Both the position numbers and the translations under genes were made by a program. From Clostridiales bacterium (GTDB taxonomy: Bacteria; Bacillota; Clostridia; Tissierellales; Sedimentibacteraceae), in NCBI GenBank assembly GCA_003483345.1, contig DMWH01000291.1, positions 6,613 through 13,290 of the forward strand: 6,678 nucleotides of DNA, given 5' to 3'. The notes under the pieces are model-generated. The model was not told the DNA's origin and searched no databases. It worked only from the letters and a program-made list of their open reading frames with translations. Positions 5,836 through 6,678 of this stretch are shown piece by piece. The number at the start of each line of letters is the position of its first letter. Within the stretch, counting starts at the first letter, position 1.

Positions 5836-5865
5836 ATGATAATAATTAAAAAACCTTAGTTTCAA
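5836..5865 (-). promoter_or_regulatory. Probable promoter of the ABC transporter operon, with a Fur/PerR-like box
   Basis: On the minus strand TTGAAA (5865-5860) and TATCAT (5841-5836) are 18 bases apart, placing the start near 5829 and leaving a leader of about 40 bases. Over the -10 box and spacer, 5837-5851 reads TGATAATAATTAAAA. This agrees at 12 of 14 defined positions with the 7-1-7 Fur box, and equally well with the PerR box, as I recall them. The region is very AT-rich, so the box may be chance. Confidence 0.5.
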
Positions 5866-5927
5866 AGTTTTATAAACAGTAATAAATTTCTAAAATTAAG
5901 TAAAACTATAATAAAGGTGGTGAAATT

Positions 5928-6056
5928 ATGTTTAAGAAGTTAACAAACAAATTGAAAATGAGATATAGAAGATCTGCCAATCCCGGGAATGTAAATATTC
6001 CGGGTGAACTTGAAGTGCAAGAGCGAAAAAAAGACGTTGATAACAATAAAAAATAA
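5928..6056 (+). CDS. Small basic protein of 42 residues, unknown function
   Basis: An ATG is preceded by AAAGGTGGTG at normal distance and the frame runs 42 codons to TAA. The protein starts with a basic, potentially amphipathic stretch (MFKKLTNKLKMRYRRS). A Pro/Gly-containing middle (NPGNVNIPGELE) and a highly charged tail (VQERKKDVDNNKK) follow. It has no membrane segment, signal peptide or cysteine. I recognise no family. It stands alone on the + strand, divergent from the ABC operon and convergent with the MntR-type gene, and ends in the arm of an inverted repeat. A TATAAT at 5907-5912 is too close to the ribosome site to be its promoter. TATAAA at 5871-5876 is better placed but lacks a clear -35. 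Ribosome site and A-rich codon use resemble its neighbours, which favours a real gene, but the short length leaves doubt. Confidence 0.6.
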   Translation: MFKKLTNKLKMRYRRSANPGNVNIPGELEVQERKKDVDNNKK

Positions 6057-6170
6057 GATGCCCTAACAAAATTTTGTCATCCTGATAGGCAGCGAAGGAT
6101 CTTAAGTTATGAGATTCTTCACTGCGTTCAGAATGACGATTTGAGCATTTTTTATAGCAGCATCTTATTT
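6051..6170. other. Convergent 3' region framed by an 11-bp perfect inverted repeat carrying both stop codons
   Basis: AAATAAGATGC (6051-6061) and GCATCTTATTT (6160-6170) are exact inverse complements. The TAA in the left arm ends the small + strand gene. The TAA in the right arm, read on the minus strand, ends the MntR-type gene. Between the arms lies the palindromic repeat of 6076-6137 and a T-run (6149-6153), so the whole may act as a two-way transcription end. Confidence 0.6.
6076..6137. repeat. Dispersed palindromic repeat, GTCATCCTGA family, copy 3 (complete)
   Basis: The best-preserved copy. GTCATCCTGA (6076-6085) pairs with TCAGAATGAC (6128-6137), and GCAGCGAAGGATCT (6089-6102) pairs with AGATTCTTCACTGC (6112-6125), with one mismatch in each block plus wobbles. 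The loop is about nine bases. The right half is identical over 29 bases to the copy beside clpC 5.5 kb away, and a half copy lies at 4151. It probably serves as the hairpin between the two convergent genes here. Confidence 0.85.
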
Positions 6171-6596
6171 ATATTTATCACATTTTTTTAAGAATTGTGT
6201 CAATTCATCTATTTTATTTAGAACCTCATCGTTTACCGCATGTTCAATTATTTCGGTTTGCTCCAAAATATTTTCCTTTACTCCTATGCATTCTAAAAAT
6301 TCAAAAATTATCCGGTGCCTTTCCAATAATTTGCTGCCTACTTCCCTTCCTTTTTCAGTAAGTTTAATAAATCCGTACCTTTCATAGGTTACATAATTTT
6401 CCTTTGCCAGCCTTCTTATCATTTTTGTGGTTGACGGAGGCTGCACATTCAAGGCTGAAGACAGCTCGCTTACCCTTACTTCATCTGATTTTTCAGACAA
6501 TCTGCATATCATTTCTATATAATCCTCCATTGAGGAAGAGAGGATTTCTTCATTTTTTATTTTATAACCTTTTAGTGTATAAAACTCTTCTTTCAT
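6165..6596 (-). CDS. mntR: DtxR-family metalloregulator, MntR-type (manganese-responsive)
   Basis: A 143-residue metal-dependent repressor. The winged helix covers about 22-82 (SMEDYIEMI, then VSELSSALNVQPPSTTKMIRRL and the wing YERYGFIKLTEKG) and a dimerisation domain follows. The ligands known for Bacillus MntR are all matched: Asp25 and Glu28 in MEDYIE, His94 in LLERHR, and Glu115, Glu118 and His119 in TEIIEH. DtxR/IdeR iron regulators carry Met and Cys at two of these places, so manganese is favoured. There is no SH3-like third domain, as expected for MntR. The start at 6596 has AGGAGG four bases upstream. An in-frame ATG at 6617 lies before this site and has none. About 17 residues precede the usual MntR start (EEFYTLKGYKIKNEE), which I recall from clostridial relatives. 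Targets are unknown here. Confidence 0.88.
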   Translation of the reverse strand: MKEEFYTLKGYKIKNEEILSSSMEDYIEMICRLSEKSDEVRVSELSSALNVQPPSTTKMIRRLAKENYVTYERYGFIKLTEKGREVGSKLLERHRIIFEFLECIGVKENILEQTEIIEHAVNDEVLNKIDELTQFLKKCDKYK

Positions 6597-6634
6597 AATG
6601 CCTCCTAATTGTGTCAAAATTCGAGCAATGTCAT

Positions 6635-6669
6635 ATTATAATTTATAGAATGTTAGCTTTGGCTAACAT
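6635..6669 (-). promoter_or_regulatory. Upstream region of the mntR-type gene: -10 box and DtxR/MntR-like operator
   Basis: A perfect inverted repeat ATGTTAGC-tttg-GCTAACAT occupies 6650-6669. Its TTAGC/GCTAA halves resemble DtxR-family operators built on TTAGG/CCTAA halves. On the minus strand TATAAT lies at 6640-6635, and the expected -35 place falls inside the palindrome and is not a good match. Binding would block this promoter. The site is at the window edge and could also, or instead, serve a gene to the right. Confidence 0.65.
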
Positions 6670-6678
6670 GTTCTAAAA

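Noticed and set aside
5907..5912. TATAAT as the -10 box of the small + strand gene
   Set aside because: The start site would fall within the ribosome binding site, leaving almost no leader, and no -35 box is found 16-18 bases upstream.
6066..6077. Perfect 12-base palindrome ACAAAATTTTGT as an operator
   Set aside because: It is in a 3' convergent region with no promoter nearby and partly overlaps the start of the repeat. More likely incidental A/T sequence.
6597..6617. Upstream ATG adding seven residues to the MntR-type protein
   Set aside because: It would place the AGGAGG site inside the coding region and has no ribosome site of its own. The ATG at 6596 is well placed.
6611..6617. Minus-strand TTGACA near the MntR-type gene as a -35 box
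   Set aside because: It lies only about 20 bases before the start codon, so any matching -10 would be inside the gene.

Overview
The window is a low-GC stretch with AT-rich intergenic regions and strong Gram-positive ribosome binding sites. Gene content (ClpC, a DegV-family lipid-binding protein, a FabT-like MarR regulator, a TatD nuclease with a C-terminal insertion-element tail, an MntR-type regulator) points to a Firmicute, most likely an anaerobe of the Clostridia or Tissierellia. The genus cannot be fixed from the sequence. There is no rRNA, tRNA, CRISPR array or transposase gene, and no gene-free stretch exceeds 300 bases.

Left part (1-2000): the 3' end of clpC on the + strand converges with a minus-strand unit made of a FabT-like MarR regulator followed by a DegV/FakB-type fatty-acid-binding protein. 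A two-way terminator hairpin separates them. The regulator has a near-ideal sigma-A promoter (TTGACA, 17 bp, TATAAT). A FabT-type palindrome (TTTGA-TAT-TCAAA) sits exactly where transcription should start. This is the clearest regulatory circuit here: a regulator of membrane-lipid genes that probably represses itself and the lipid-carrier gene next to it.

Middle (1996-4040): three more minus-strand genes follow one another: a three-helix membrane protein of unknown function, tatD (GTG start, overlapping the previous gene by 11 bases) and a 3-methyladenine DNA glycosylase. A promoter with a perfect 9-bp-arm palindrome in its spacer drives the set. A palindromic GGGGACA...TGTCCCC repeat lies at the tatD/glycosylase junction. 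It encodes the last six residues of TatD and ends nine bases before the glycosylase start codon.

Right part (4050-6678): a minus-strand NitT/TauT-type ABC transporter pair (ATPase then permease, no binding protein) ends at a clear terminator. A previously unlisted 42-codon + strand ORF with a good ribosome binding site lies divergent to it. That ORF converges with an MntR-type manganese-responsive regulator, whose upstream region carries a perfect GTTAGC-type palindrome. Two dispersed repeat families occupy almost every intergenic gap of the window: the GGGGACA palindromes (two long copies and a probable short form acting as a terminator) and the GTCATCCTGA/TCAGAATGAC palindromes (three copies).
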